24,367 nt of DNA, from contig CAMOIK010000006.1 of assembly GCA_946615875.1 (NCBI GenBank), positions 1 to 24,367 of the forward strand. The letters run 5' to 3'. Below are positions 1 to 8,727 of the stretch, in pieces. This DNA is from an uncultured Verrucomicrobiota bacterium. Lineage in GTDB: Bacteria > Verrucomicrobiota > Kiritimatiellia > RFP12 > UBA1067. A model generated the notes under the pieces. The model saw only the letters and a list, made by a program, of their open reading frames with translations. It was not told the origin of the DNA and did not search any database. Position numbers and translations under genes: made by a program. Each line of letters begins with the position of its first letter. Within the stretch, counting starts at the first letter, position 1.

Positions 1-1314
1 GACCACAAGTGGACCGACGGCCAGATGATGTTCGCGAGGGCGCTCGTGGACGGCAAGGAGACGGCGATTGTCGTCACAGAACCGTTGGGAAAGGACTCGC
101 TTCGCAACGAGTCGAAGGTCAAGCGCCTTCTTGTCGAAAGACTTGTCGGTCGGGAATACACGCAGCAGGGCCAAGAGAAACCCGTAAAGGTTGCGCCTGC
201 TCTCGCAAAAGAATACTGGGGCGGGGCGTATTCGCGCAAGATAAGAGACAGGTTCGAGAACTTGTGGCGGGCGAAAGTCGGTGCGGCTTCCGTCATGGAA
301 GATATTGTCGCCACCACGCCGCTTGGCGACGCAGAGGCGCCAAAGAGCATCGGCAAGCGCCAATCCTTCAAGAACGGCGCCACGTTCTATCGCTGCAAGA
401 CGAGATTTGGGCTGCTTACCAAAGACGATCGAATCGCCAAATATCCTTGCGAACTGATAATCCTTGAACTTGCGAACGGAAACCGTTTCGTCTATGACAT
501 AGTAAATGTGCGCAATCCGACCCTCGCACACGATTCGCCGAAAGGCGAAGCGCTGGATACGCTCAAGGCGCAGACCTCTGCGAGTGGCCGGATGACGCCG
601 CAAATTATATCAAATTCCGCGCTGTCGCGTCAAGGGGGTGCGGCGCCGCGCGTGGAATACGTCAAGCATACGCGGGTGGCGGACGACGCCGAGGGGCGCG
701 GAGAGCTTTCGCCCGGAGGGATCGCGCAGGCCGTGGAGTTGTGGAAGACCGCGCCCGCGCCCATCAACACCAGGGGCGTGCGCTACGCGGCGCTACCGCT
801 TTCCGAACTCCACGCGCTCGCCAACGCGCTCGGCTTCAAGCGCACGGGCACGAGCGGCACGGCGAAGAACCGCACGTCGCTCGCGCACAACATACAGGTC
901 GCCGCTTCCATAGGCATGGTCGATCGTTCCGACATGCTGGCAGAGAAGGCCGTCCTCAAGCAGCACGGCTTCTACCGCAACGAAGATCCCGTATGGCTTT
1001 CCGGACACACCAGGGACGATGCCAGAAAGGAGCGCAGCCGCTCCGACGACGCGCTCTCCGCGCGTCTCGACGCGCTCGCGGGAGAACGCATTCCCGGAAA
1101 GACGCCCGGCGGCAACGTCGCCGGCGCGCGCGTCTTCGCCGACGAACTCGTGCGCCAGGTGATGAAGATGCCGCACGGCCAGCCGGGAACGCTCGGCTGC
1201 GTCCAGACCGTCGCCGGCGCCCTCCAGAAGCGCGTCAGGGGCAATGACGCCGAAGCCGACGCCTTCCTCGACTGGATGAACGGCGTCGCTCCTAGCCGAC
1301 GCGGCGGCGGCTAA
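1..1314 (+). CDS. 3' part of a large unrecognised protein, possibly mobile-element polyprotein tail (5' truncated)
   Basis: The reading frame is open from the first base, and the eight codons before the first ATG at 25 read like normal protein, so the true start lies upstream of the window. About 437 residues are visible, ending at a TAA at 1312-1314. I do not recognise a family with certainty. The first 180 residues are mixed alpha/beta with short strand-like stretches (for example ETAIVVTEP and GNRFVYDIVNVRNP). The C-terminal half is mostly helical, Arg/Ala-rich, with a Gly-rich end. The style (many small charged domains in one long chain) resembles the tails of large polyvalent or MuF-type polyproteins of phages and integrative elements, but that is impression only. 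No catalytic motif is clear. A terminator overlapping its stop separates it from rpoD, so it is not co-transcribed with the core genes that follow. Confidence 0.6.
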   Translation, partial: DHKWTDGQMMFARALVDGKETAIVVTEPLGKDSLRNESKVKRLLVERLVGREYTQQGQEKPVKVAPALAKEYWGGAYSRKIRDRFENLWRAKVGAASVMEDIVATTPLGDAEAPKSIGKRQSFKNGATFYRCKTRFGLLTKDDRIAKYPCELIILELANGNRFVYDIVNVRNPTLAHDSPKGEALDTLKAQTSASGRMTPQIISNSALSRQGGAAPRVEYVKHTRVADDAEGRGELSPGGIAQAVELWKTAPAPINTRGVRYAALPLSELHALANALGFKRTGTSGTAKNRTSLAHNIQVAASIGMVDRSDMLAEKAVLKQHGFYRNEDPVWLSGHTRDDARKERSRSDDALSARLDALAGERIPGKTPGGNVAGARVFADELVRQVMKMPHGQPGTLGCVQTVAGALQKRVRGNDAEADAFLDWMNGVAPSRRGGG

Positions 1315-1322
1315 ACTTTTTT
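1293..1322 (+). terminator. intrinsic terminator overlapping the stop codon of the first gene
   Basis: TAGCCG (1293-1298) pairs perfectly with CGGCTA (1308-1313) across a 9-base loop, followed after AAC by six T residues (1317-1322). The 3' arm contains the first two bases of the TAA stop codon (1312-1314), so the stop is part of the terminator. It sits just before the rpoD promoter and insulates rpoD from the upstream gene. Confidence 0.75.
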
Positions 1323-1332
1323 ACGTTCCTAC

Positions 1333-1362
1333 TTGCGCTGAGGCCGACAATTATGATATAAT
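1333..1362 (+). promoter_or_regulatory. extended -10 promoter of rpoD
   Basis: A perfect TATAAT (1357-1362) is preceded by TG at 1354-1355 with one base between, the extended -10 arrangement. TTGCGC (1333-1338), 18 bases upstream, is a fair -35 candidate. Transcription should start near 1369, giving a leader of about 45 bases before the rpoD ATG. The 13-base core TATGATATAATAC (1352-1364) occurs again, identically, just before ksgA at 12698-12710. Confidence 0.75.
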
Positions 1363-1413
1363 ACCCACCACACTTGACAAAGTGCAAATGGGTGGATTAT
1401 ATACTGGAGCAAA

Positions 1414-3462
<2,049 letters not shown>

Positions 3463-3527
3463 AGTAATGGCTGCATGCACAAGGAAAAAGAAACACGGGA
3501 AACCGTAAACATCAAGGAGAACAATAA

Positions 3528-3980
3528 ATGATAACATGGTTAAAGAGCAATCCAGCGGCGGCGGTCGCACTCGCGGTGGTCGCGTTCGCGCTGGGATACG
3601 TGGCGCACGTCCTCGTGGCGCGACTCTTCTGCGGCAGCTGCGCCGACAAGTCGTGCAAGGACAAGAAGGCTGCGAAGAAGGTTCCGGACGGCGTGAAGTT
3701 CCAGAAGCGCCATGCGCCGCCTACCGACGGTTCGATAGAAATCTACGTCGGCAATCTCAGCTACGACCTCACGGAGGACCGCCTCCGCAGCGAGTTCGAG
3801 GCGTTTGGCAAGGTCAACTCCGCGCGCATCATAACGAACCGCTACAACGGCAAGTCCAAGGGTTTCGGCTTTGTCCACATGCCCAACGACAAAGAAGTGG
3901 AGGCGGCCATCTCCGCGCTCAACGACAAGGACATCCTCGGCCGCAAGCTCAAGTGCAACGTGGCCAAAAACGTCGGCTGA
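3528..3980 (+). CDS. membrane-anchored RRM-type RNA-binding protein
   Basis: This 150-residue protein has a single RNA recognition motif at about 70-147. RNP2 is IYVGNL (72-77) and RNP1 is KGFGFVHM (111-118), with the three aromatic/RNA-stacking positions Y73, F113 and F115 present. RRM proteins bind single-stranded RNA; bacterial ones are usually small, soluble cytosolic proteins of about 80-110 residues. Here the RRM is preceded by a hydrophobic segment (about 9-33), a Cys-rich stretch (C35, C38, C43) and a Lys-rich linker (41-61). This would give a protein tethered to the inner membrane with the RRM in the cytoplasm. The start has a good AAGGAG (3514-3519) 8 bases upstream. It lies 65 bases after rpoD with no clear terminator between, so co-transcription is likely. 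The RRM call is firm; the membrane anchor is inferred from hydrophobicity. Confidence 0.93.
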   Translation: MITWLKSNPAAAVALAVVAFALGYVAHVLVARLFCGSCADKSCKDKKAAKKVPDGVKFQKRHAPPTDGSIEIYVGNLSYDLTEDRLRSEFEAFGKVNSARIITNRYNGKSKGFGFVHMPNDKEVEAAISALNDKDILGRKLKCNVAKNVG

Positions 3981-3993
3981 CGGCAAAGGAAAG

Positions 3994-4067
3994 GGGCGCG
4001 GGACGGCAGAGGCTTGAACTGGTTGCATCAGGACATGCCGCCGACTGAGGCGGCCCGGTCCGCGCCC
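3994..4067 (+). other. potential structured RNA segment (nested inverted repeats) between the RRM gene and the DJ-1 gene
   Basis: GGGCGCGG (3994-4001) pairs perfectly with CCGCGCCC (4060-4067) and encloses a second perfect hairpin, GCCGCC (4037-4042) with GGCGGC (4049-4054), loop GACTGA. There is no T-run after either arm, so it is not a standard intrinsic terminator. It may be a Rho-type 3' end, an mRNA stability element or leader structure for the next gene. In GC-rich DNA some such pairing arises by chance. Confidence 0.35.
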
Positions 4068-4133
4068 TCTCATCCATGTCCACTCCACTCCATCGCAACA
4101 ACCTTTCATCCCCCCAAAATCTACTTGCATAAT

Positions 4134-4694
4134 ATGGCTACGGCAATAGTTGTTCTAGCGGACGGCTTCGAGGAAATCGAGGCTTTGACGGTGGTCGATG
4201 TCTTGCGCCGAGGCGGCGTCAAGGCGATTACGGCGTCCATTGGCAAGACGACGGACGTGGAAGGTGCGCACGGCATAGTCGTGATGGCCGACGAACGGCT
4301 CTCCGACATCAAGAACGAGGAGTTCGACGCCGTGATCCTGCCCGGCGGTGGGCCGGGGACGGAGAATTTGAAGAACTCCGACGAAACGATCGGGCTGCTC
4401 CGGCGACAGAAGGAGGCAGGGCGGCTAATCTGTGCAATATGCGCCGCGCCGCTTGTTCTGGTCGAGGCCGGCGTGCTGGAGCCAGGACAGCACGTGACCT
4501 GCTATCCGACGTGCGTGATGGAAATGGACCGTGCATCCGCCAACGTCCCGGTCGTGGCCGACGACAATGTGATCACAGGCCAGGCGCCAGGCTCGGCGAT
4601 GCTCTTCGCCCTCGTCGTCCTGCAGGCGCTGACGAATGGATCCGTCGCCGCCAAAATCGCCCGCAGCCTCGTGACAGACGTGCTTGAGCATTGA
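4134..4694 (+). CDS. DJ-1/PfpI family protein (YajL/ThiJ-like)
   Basis: This is a 186-residue member of the DJ-1/ThiJ/PfpI superfamily, the class-I-glutamine-amidotransferase-like fold. Members act in oxidative-stress protection or glyoxal and protein handling; the exact reaction is unresolved from sequence. Visible features are the N-terminal strand and conserved acidic residue (DGFEEIE, E16), the glycine loop LPGGGPGTENL (69-79), the nucleophile elbow AICAAP with C103, and the C-terminal GQAPGSAMLFAL. The position where human DJ-1 has His126 is a Tyr here (CYPTC). I take ATG 4134 as the start because homology begins at MATAIVVLADGFEE. An in-frame ATG at 4014 would add 40 Pro/His-rich residues that look like untranslated sequence. 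No Shine-Dalgarno is visible before 4134. Confidence 0.9.
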   Translation: MATAIVVLADGFEEIEALTVVDVLRRGGVKAITASIGKTTDVEGAHGIVVMADERLSDIKNEEFDAVILPGGGPGTENLKNSDETIGLLRRQKEAGRLICAICAAPLVLVEAGVLEPGQHVTCYPTCVMEMDRASANVPVVADDNVITGQAPGSAMLFALVVLQALTNGSVAAKIARSLVTDVLEH

Positions 4695-4733
4695 ACGGCA
4701 GAATCATCCAACAAGAAGGAAAGAGAGAACAGA

Positions 4734-5528
4734 ATGAAAGACACGGCATCCAAGGTTTCCGCGTTAGGAGGCGTCGCGCTCATGGCGCTCGCTTGTGCGC
4801 TACCCGGCCTGCGCGCGCCGGCGGCGACATCGACTCCTCCGGGCTTCACCGACAATCTAGGCGAGGCGCTGGCCACCGCCAAGGCCGACGGCAAATACCT
4901 CTATGTGTGCTTCTCCGGCAGCGACTGGTGCGGGTGGTGCAGAAAGCTCGAGCGCGAGGTGCTGTCCAAGTCGAAGTTCCTGGACGGCGTCACCAACGAT
5001 TTCGTGCTGGTTTACATCGATATGCCGGAAGACAAGTCGCTGCTTTCCGACAGGGCCAAGGTGGAGAACGAGAAGCTTGTCGAGAAGTACGGCGTGACCG
5101 GCTTCCCCACAGCGCTAATTCTCGACAGCGACGGCGAGCGGATCACCAAGACAGGCTACCGCGACGGAGGCGCCCGCAAGTATGTCGACCACCTGATGGA
5201 TATAAGGGCGAGGGGCCCGCGCATCCGTCTCGAGGAGCAGCTCGTCGCGAAGCACATCGCCCCGTTCGACAAGAAGCTCGCGGCCGTCACATCTGAACTA
5301 GGGCGGGCGCTCGCCATGGAGGTCGGCCCGCTGCCGCACGACAAGCAGGCGGCCAAGGCGAGAGAAATCCTGAAGCGCAATGGCGACGTGGTGACCAAAG
5401 TGGAGGGCGTGGTCGCAGAGTTCAAGACTGCCGAAATGCCTGCCGAGATCTCGGCCCAGCGCATCGCATGGCTCAAGCGCGCCGAGGACATGCTGGCGCG
5501 GATGAAGGAAGACCTGGCCAAGGATTGA
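4734..5528 (+). CDS. secreted thioredoxin-fold protein with CGWC active site and helical C-terminal domain
   Basis: The 264-residue protein starts with a signal peptide (about 1-31; hydrophobic ALGGVALMALACAL, likely cleavage after the Ala-rich APAA). A thioredoxin-like domain follows at about 36-155 with the redox motif WCGWC (C66, C69) and the cis-proline GFPT (P125). The DWCGWC context is typical of the DUF255/thioredoxin_7-like branch of periplasmic thiol:disulfide proteins. The last 110 residues are charged and helical and are not a domain I recognise. The role is most likely periplasmic thiol-disulfide exchange or disulfide reduction; the partner is unknown. The start has AAGGA (4716-4720) upstream. 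It lies 39 bases after the DJ-1 gene, so the two probably share a transcript, which fits a redox or stress theme. Confidence 0.88.
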   Translation: MKDTASKVSALGGVALMALACALPGLRAPAATSTPPGFTDNLGEALATAKADGKYLYVCFSGSDWCGWCRKLEREVLSKSKFLDGVTNDFVLVYIDMPEDKSLLSDRAKVENEKLVEKYGVTGFPTALILDSDGERITKTGYRDGGARKYVDHLMDIRARGPRIRLEEQLVAKHIAPFDKKLAAVTSELGRALAMEVGPLPHDKQAAKAREILKRNGDVVTKVEGVVAEFKTAEMPAEISAQRIAWLKRAEDMLARMKEDLAKD

Positions 5529-5560
5529 TACTCGGCGGCCGCACTTCCCGGCAGGCAGCA

Positions 5561-6727
5561 ATGCGCATCCCGTCGATAGTGGTATTCTTGCGGTCGCATT
5601 TGGCCAGGCTTTTGGTCGCGATGGCCGTCGGCGCGGCCGTCGGCGCATTCGCGCCTGGATGCGCGATCAGGGCACTCAATTCCTTTGGCGGCACGTTCGC
5701 GCAGTTCGTGAAGTTTGTGGTGCCGCTCATCATCGTCGGACTCGTGACGCCGGCGATCGCCGACGCTGGGAGCGGGGCGGGACGGACGCTGGGCCTGACG
5801 ATGGGTCTGGCTTACCTATCGACAATACTTTCCGGCGCATTTGCTTTCACGGTGGCCAACGGGGTGTTCCCGGGGCTGCTCTCCTGTTCGCTGGCCGACT
5901 CCGCCGGCGAGGTCGCGTTCCCCGCCTACTTCGTGCTGGACATCCCGCCGGTGATGAACGTGATGACGGCGATGGTCCTTGCGTTCGCGATCGGGCTTTC
6001 AATGTCGAAACTCAGGTGCCCCGCGCTATCGCGGGCGTTTGCGGAGCTGAAAGGCGTTGTGACGCTGACCATAGGCAAGGCTGTGGTGCCGTTCTTGCCG
6101 CTCTACATACTGACCGTCGTGGCGGACCTCACGGCGCGCGGTGCGCTCGCGCAGGTCTGCGGACAGAGCTGCAAGATCGCGGCGACCGCCATTGCGACCA
6201 CCATCTGCGTTCTCGTCGCGCAATACTGCATCGCCGGCGCGTTGGCGCGTCGCAATCCTTTCAAGGCGCTTGCGACGATGCTCCCGGCGTATTTGACCGG
6301 GCTTGGATGCTGCTCGTCGGCGGCGACGATCCCTGTGACTCTCCGACAGGTGCGGGCGAACGGCGTTAGCGAAGAGACCGCAAATCTGGTGGTGCCGCTA
6401 TGCGCCAACATCCATCTGGCCGGGAGCATGGCCAAGATCGTGGTCTTCAGCGCGGGTTTCGTGGTCTTGTCCGGCGGTTCGCCGGGTGTCGGCGCGTTCG
6501 CCGAGTTCGTGCTGCTGATGAGCGTGCTGGCGGTCGCCGCGCCTGGCGTGCCGGGCGGCATGGTGCTGGCGGCCGCGCCCATCGCAGAGTCCGTGCTGGG
6601 GCTGGCGCCGCACCAATACGCGCTGCTCATCGCCGCCTATCTCTCCATAGACGGCGTAGGCACCGCATGCAACCTGACGGGCGACGGCGCTATCGCCATT
6701 ATCGTGGACAGGTTCCGCAGGAAGTGA
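5561..6727 (+). CDS. dicarboxylate/amino acid:cation symporter (DAACS/SDF) family transporter, probably not for acidic substrates
   Basis: This is a 388-residue integral membrane protein of the GltPh/EAAT/SstT family, which co-transports amino acids or dicarboxylates with Na+ or H+. Visible are the serine-containing HP1 hairpin motif CSSAATIPVT (251-260), a divergent TM7 motif NIHLAGSM (283-290, usually NMDGT) and the TM8 motif DGVGTACNLTGD (364-375). Aligned to GltPh, D364 matches D394, T368 matches T398, N371 matches N401 and D375 matches D405, but R397, which binds the substrate side-chain carboxylate, is Gly367. This suggests a neutral or unusual substrate. The start at ATG 5561 gives a normal charged N-terminus (MRIPSIVVFLRSHLARLL). 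An ATG at 5468 in the same frame would overlap the thioredoxin gene and add non-homologous sequence. Confidence 0.88.
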   Translation: MRIPSIVVFLRSHLARLLVAMAVGAAVGAFAPGCAIRALNSFGGTFAQFVKFVVPLIIVGLVTPAIADAGSGAGRTLGLTMGLAYLSTILSGAFAFTVANGVFPGLLSCSLADSAGEVAFPAYFVLDIPPVMNVMTAMVLAFAIGLSMSKLRCPALSRAFAELKGVVTLTIGKAVVPFLPLYILTVVADLTARGALAQVCGQSCKIAATAIATTICVLVAQYCIAGALARRNPFKALATMLPAYLTGLGCCSSAATIPVTLRQVRANGVSEETANLVVPLCANIHLAGSMAKIVVFSAGFVVLSGGSPGVGAFAEFVLLMSVLAVAAPGVPGGMVLAAAPIAESVLGLAPHQYALLIAAYLSIDGVGTACNLTGDGAIAIIVDRFRRK

Positions 6728-6780
6728 GTCGGCGGCGGATGGCGGCGCAGCCATGGCGCAACGGCAAGGAAGGTCGAGCA

Positions 6781-7869
6781 ATGAGGTTTCCAGGTTTTAT
6801 AGATGTCCACGTGCATTTCCGCGATCCCGGGATGCCGGAGGCCGAGACCACCGCCAGCGGCCTAGCCGCGGCGAAGCGCGGCGGGTTCGGCGCCGTCGTC
6901 ACCATGCCGAACACTTCGCCGGCCTGCGACTCGGCGGAGCTTGTCCGCCGGCAGCTTTCCGCGGCAGGGCGTTCCGGCAGCCCTGTGGCGCTGCTGCCTT
7001 CCGCCTGTCTGACGAAAGGGCGCCGTGGCGAGGAAGTCGCGGACCTCGAGCTTTTGGCGGAGGCGGGCGCGGCGTTCTTCACGGACGACGGATCCTACGT
7101 GGCCGACGACAAGGTGATGGAGGAGGCGATGATCCGCGCCGCCCGCCTCGGAATGTGCGTGTGCCAGCACGCGATGGATCCGGCGGAGCTGGCCGGCGGC
7201 GTCATCCGCGACTGCGCTCTGGCCCGCCGCCTTTCCCTGCCGGTGGTCTCGGTCGCCACGGAGACCCGCGCAATACGGCGCGACCTTTCGCTCTGCCGCG
7301 TCACGGGGTGCCGTCTGCACATCCAGCACATTTCCACGGCAGAAGGCGTGGAGCTCGTGCGCGACGCGCAGCGCGAAGGCCTGCCTGTCACGGCGGAGGC
7401 CACGCCGCACCATCTGCTCCTGTCTTGCGAGGAAATTCCCGCCGACGACGCCGCCTGGAAGATGGCGCCGCCGCTTGGCAACCATGAAGACCGCGCGGAA
7501 CTGCGCCGCGCCGTTAAGGACGGCGTGCTCATGTTTGCCACGGACCACGCCCCGCACCCTGCCGCCGCGAAGGCGGCAGGGTTCGCGAAGAGCGCGAACG
7601 GCATCGTCGGGCTGGAAACCGCGCTGCCGATCACCTATCGCGCGATGGTGGAAGACGAGGGAATGGACGTGGACGCCTGGGCGCGCGCCTGGTGGCAGAT
7701 GCCGCGCTCCATCATCCACGATCCGTGCGGGCGCCTTGGTGCGCTGCGGCAGACGGAAATAGAAGTCGGCGCGCCGCGCCGCGTCGATGCGGCGGCCTTC
7801 GCTTCGCTTTCGCGCAACTGCCCATACGACGGGATGGAGTTCGACTGCTGGCCGAACGACGCTTCTTGA
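6781..7869 (+). CDS. pyrC: class I dihydroorotase (PyrC-type), short form
   Basis: Dihydroorotase interconverts N-carbamoyl-L-aspartate and dihydroorotate in de novo pyrimidine synthesis. The 362-residue protein carries class I amidohydrolase signatures: HVH (H10, H12) with FRDPG and R14, the substrate-loop MPNT (N44), TDDG (D103), H130, IQHIST (H183) and TDHAPH (D255). The spacings 103-130-183 equal those of the class I enzyme's Asp153, His180 and His233. The chain starts directly at the first barrel strand (MRFPGFIDVHVHF), so the roughly 45-50 residue N-terminal part of the usual composite beta-domain is missing; typical class I enzymes have about 420-430 residues. AAGGAAGG (6766-6773) 7 bases upstream supports this start. 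PNP follows after 14 bases. An allantoinase or hydantoinase-like relative is the main alternative. Confidence 0.88.
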   Translation: MRFPGFIDVHVHFRDPGMPEAETTASGLAAAKRGGFGAVVTMPNTSPACDSAELVRRQLSAAGRSGSPVALLPSACLTKGRRGEEVADLELLAEAGAAFFTDDGSYVADDKVMEEAMIRAARLGMCVCQHAMDPAELAGGVIRDCALARRLSLPVVSVATETRAIRRDLSLCRVTGCRLHIQHISTAEGVELVRDAQREGLPVTAEATPHHLLLSCEEIPADDAAWKMAPPLGNHEDRAELRRAVKDGVLMFATDHAPHPAAAKAAGFAKSANGIVGLETALPITYRAMVEDEGMDVDAWARAWWQMPRSIIHDPCGRLGALRQTEIEVGAPRRVDAAAFASLSRNCPYDGMEFDCWPNDAS

Positions 7870-7883
7870 ACGAAAGGAATGGC

Positions 7884-8702
7884 ATGGAAAAGGCGATATT
7901 CGACAAGGCGGCAGGATGCCTGCCCGACGCGTGCTTCGAGCGCGAACCCGACCTCGGGATTGTCCTGGGCAGCGGCTGGGGGGATGCGCTGCGCATGGAT
8001 GCCGAGCTCGCCCGCGTCTCCTACGGCGACATCGAGGGGCTGGGCTGCGCCGCCGTGCAGGGGCACGCAGGCGAATTCATCCTCTTCGAGCGTGCCGGTC
8101 GGCGCGTGGCGGCGTGGTGCGGGCGGCGCCACTACTACGAGGGCGTGGGCTGGGAACCGGTTGTGATGCCCATCGAGATACTGCGGCGCATGGGCTGTTC
8201 GCGACTTCTGCTCACGAATGCGTCCGGCGGCATCAATCCGGCGCTGAGGCCCGGCGACTTCGTGATAATCCGCGACCACATCAATCTCGTGGGCATCAAT
8301 CCGCTTATCGGCAGGCACTGCGAAGAGTGGGGGACGCGCTTCCCCGACATGAGCGAGGTGTATTCGCGCCACTTCGCCGAGACCCTGCACTCGATAGCGA
8401 ACAACCGCGGCCTGCGCGTCATGGACGGCGTCTATGCCTACACGTCCGGCCCTTGCTACGAGACGCCGGCCGAGATACAGGCCTACAAGGCGCAGGGCGC
8501 CGACGTGGTCGGAATGTCGACAGCGCCGGAGGCGGTGTTCGCGAAGGCCTGCGGCCTGCGCACGGCGGGCGTATCCCTCGTCGCCAACCTCGCGGCGGGC
8601 ATCTCGCGCCGTCCGCTTTCTCATGCCGACGTCGTGGACGCCGCCGAAGCCGCCAAGCCGCAGATGGCGACCATCGTCGACGACTTCATCGCAAGGTTGT
8701 GA
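7884..8702 (+). CDS. purine nucleoside phosphorylase (trimeric, 6-oxopurine type)
   Basis: This is a 272-residue low-molecular-mass (trimeric) purine nucleoside phosphorylase, which splits inosine or guanosine with phosphate into base and ribose-1-phosphate in purine salvage. Motifs in order: phosphate site GSGWG (S30), GHAGEF (H61), RRHYYEG (H83-E86), TNASGGINPALRPGD (111-125), RDHINL (130-135), SGPCYETPAEI (E193) and GADVVGMSTAPEAVFA (205-220). N235 precedes the LAAGI end of the core. E193 and N235 match Glu201 and Asn243 of the human enzyme, which select 6-oxopurines. The start at ATG 7884 has AAAGGA 5 bases upstream; a nearby ATG at 7879 is out of frame. It lies 14 bases after the dihydroorotase gene and is probably in its operon. 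Methylthioadenosine phosphorylase is a less likely alternative. Confidence 0.93.
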   Translation: MEKAIFDKAAGCLPDACFEREPDLGIVLGSGWGDALRMDAELARVSYGDIEGLGCAAVQGHAGEFILFERAGRRVAAWCGRRHYYEGVGWEPVVMPIEILRRMGCSRLLLTNASGGINPALRPGDFVIIRDHINLVGINPLIGRHCEEWGTRFPDMSEVYSRHFAETLHSIANNRGLRVMDGVYAYTSGPCYETPAEIQAYKAQGADVVGMSTAPEAVFAKACGLRTAGVSLVANLAAGISRRPLSHADVVDAAEAAKPQMATIVDDFIARL

Positions 8703-8727
8703 GACGGTGCAGCCTGCATATGCCGCA

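Noticed and set aside
1374..1405. A perfect TTGACA (1374-1379) with TATATA/TATACT about 18-20 bases downstream, just before rpoD
   Set aside because: Transcription from it would start at or inside the GGAG ribosome binding site and start codon of rpoD. The spacing to TATACT is 20 bases, and the extended -10 promoter upstream is a better fit.
4104..4133. TTTCAT/CATAAT as a promoter for the DJ-1-like gene
   Set aside because: Its start point would fall inside the coding sequence, after ATG 4134, and there is no suitable later start codon.
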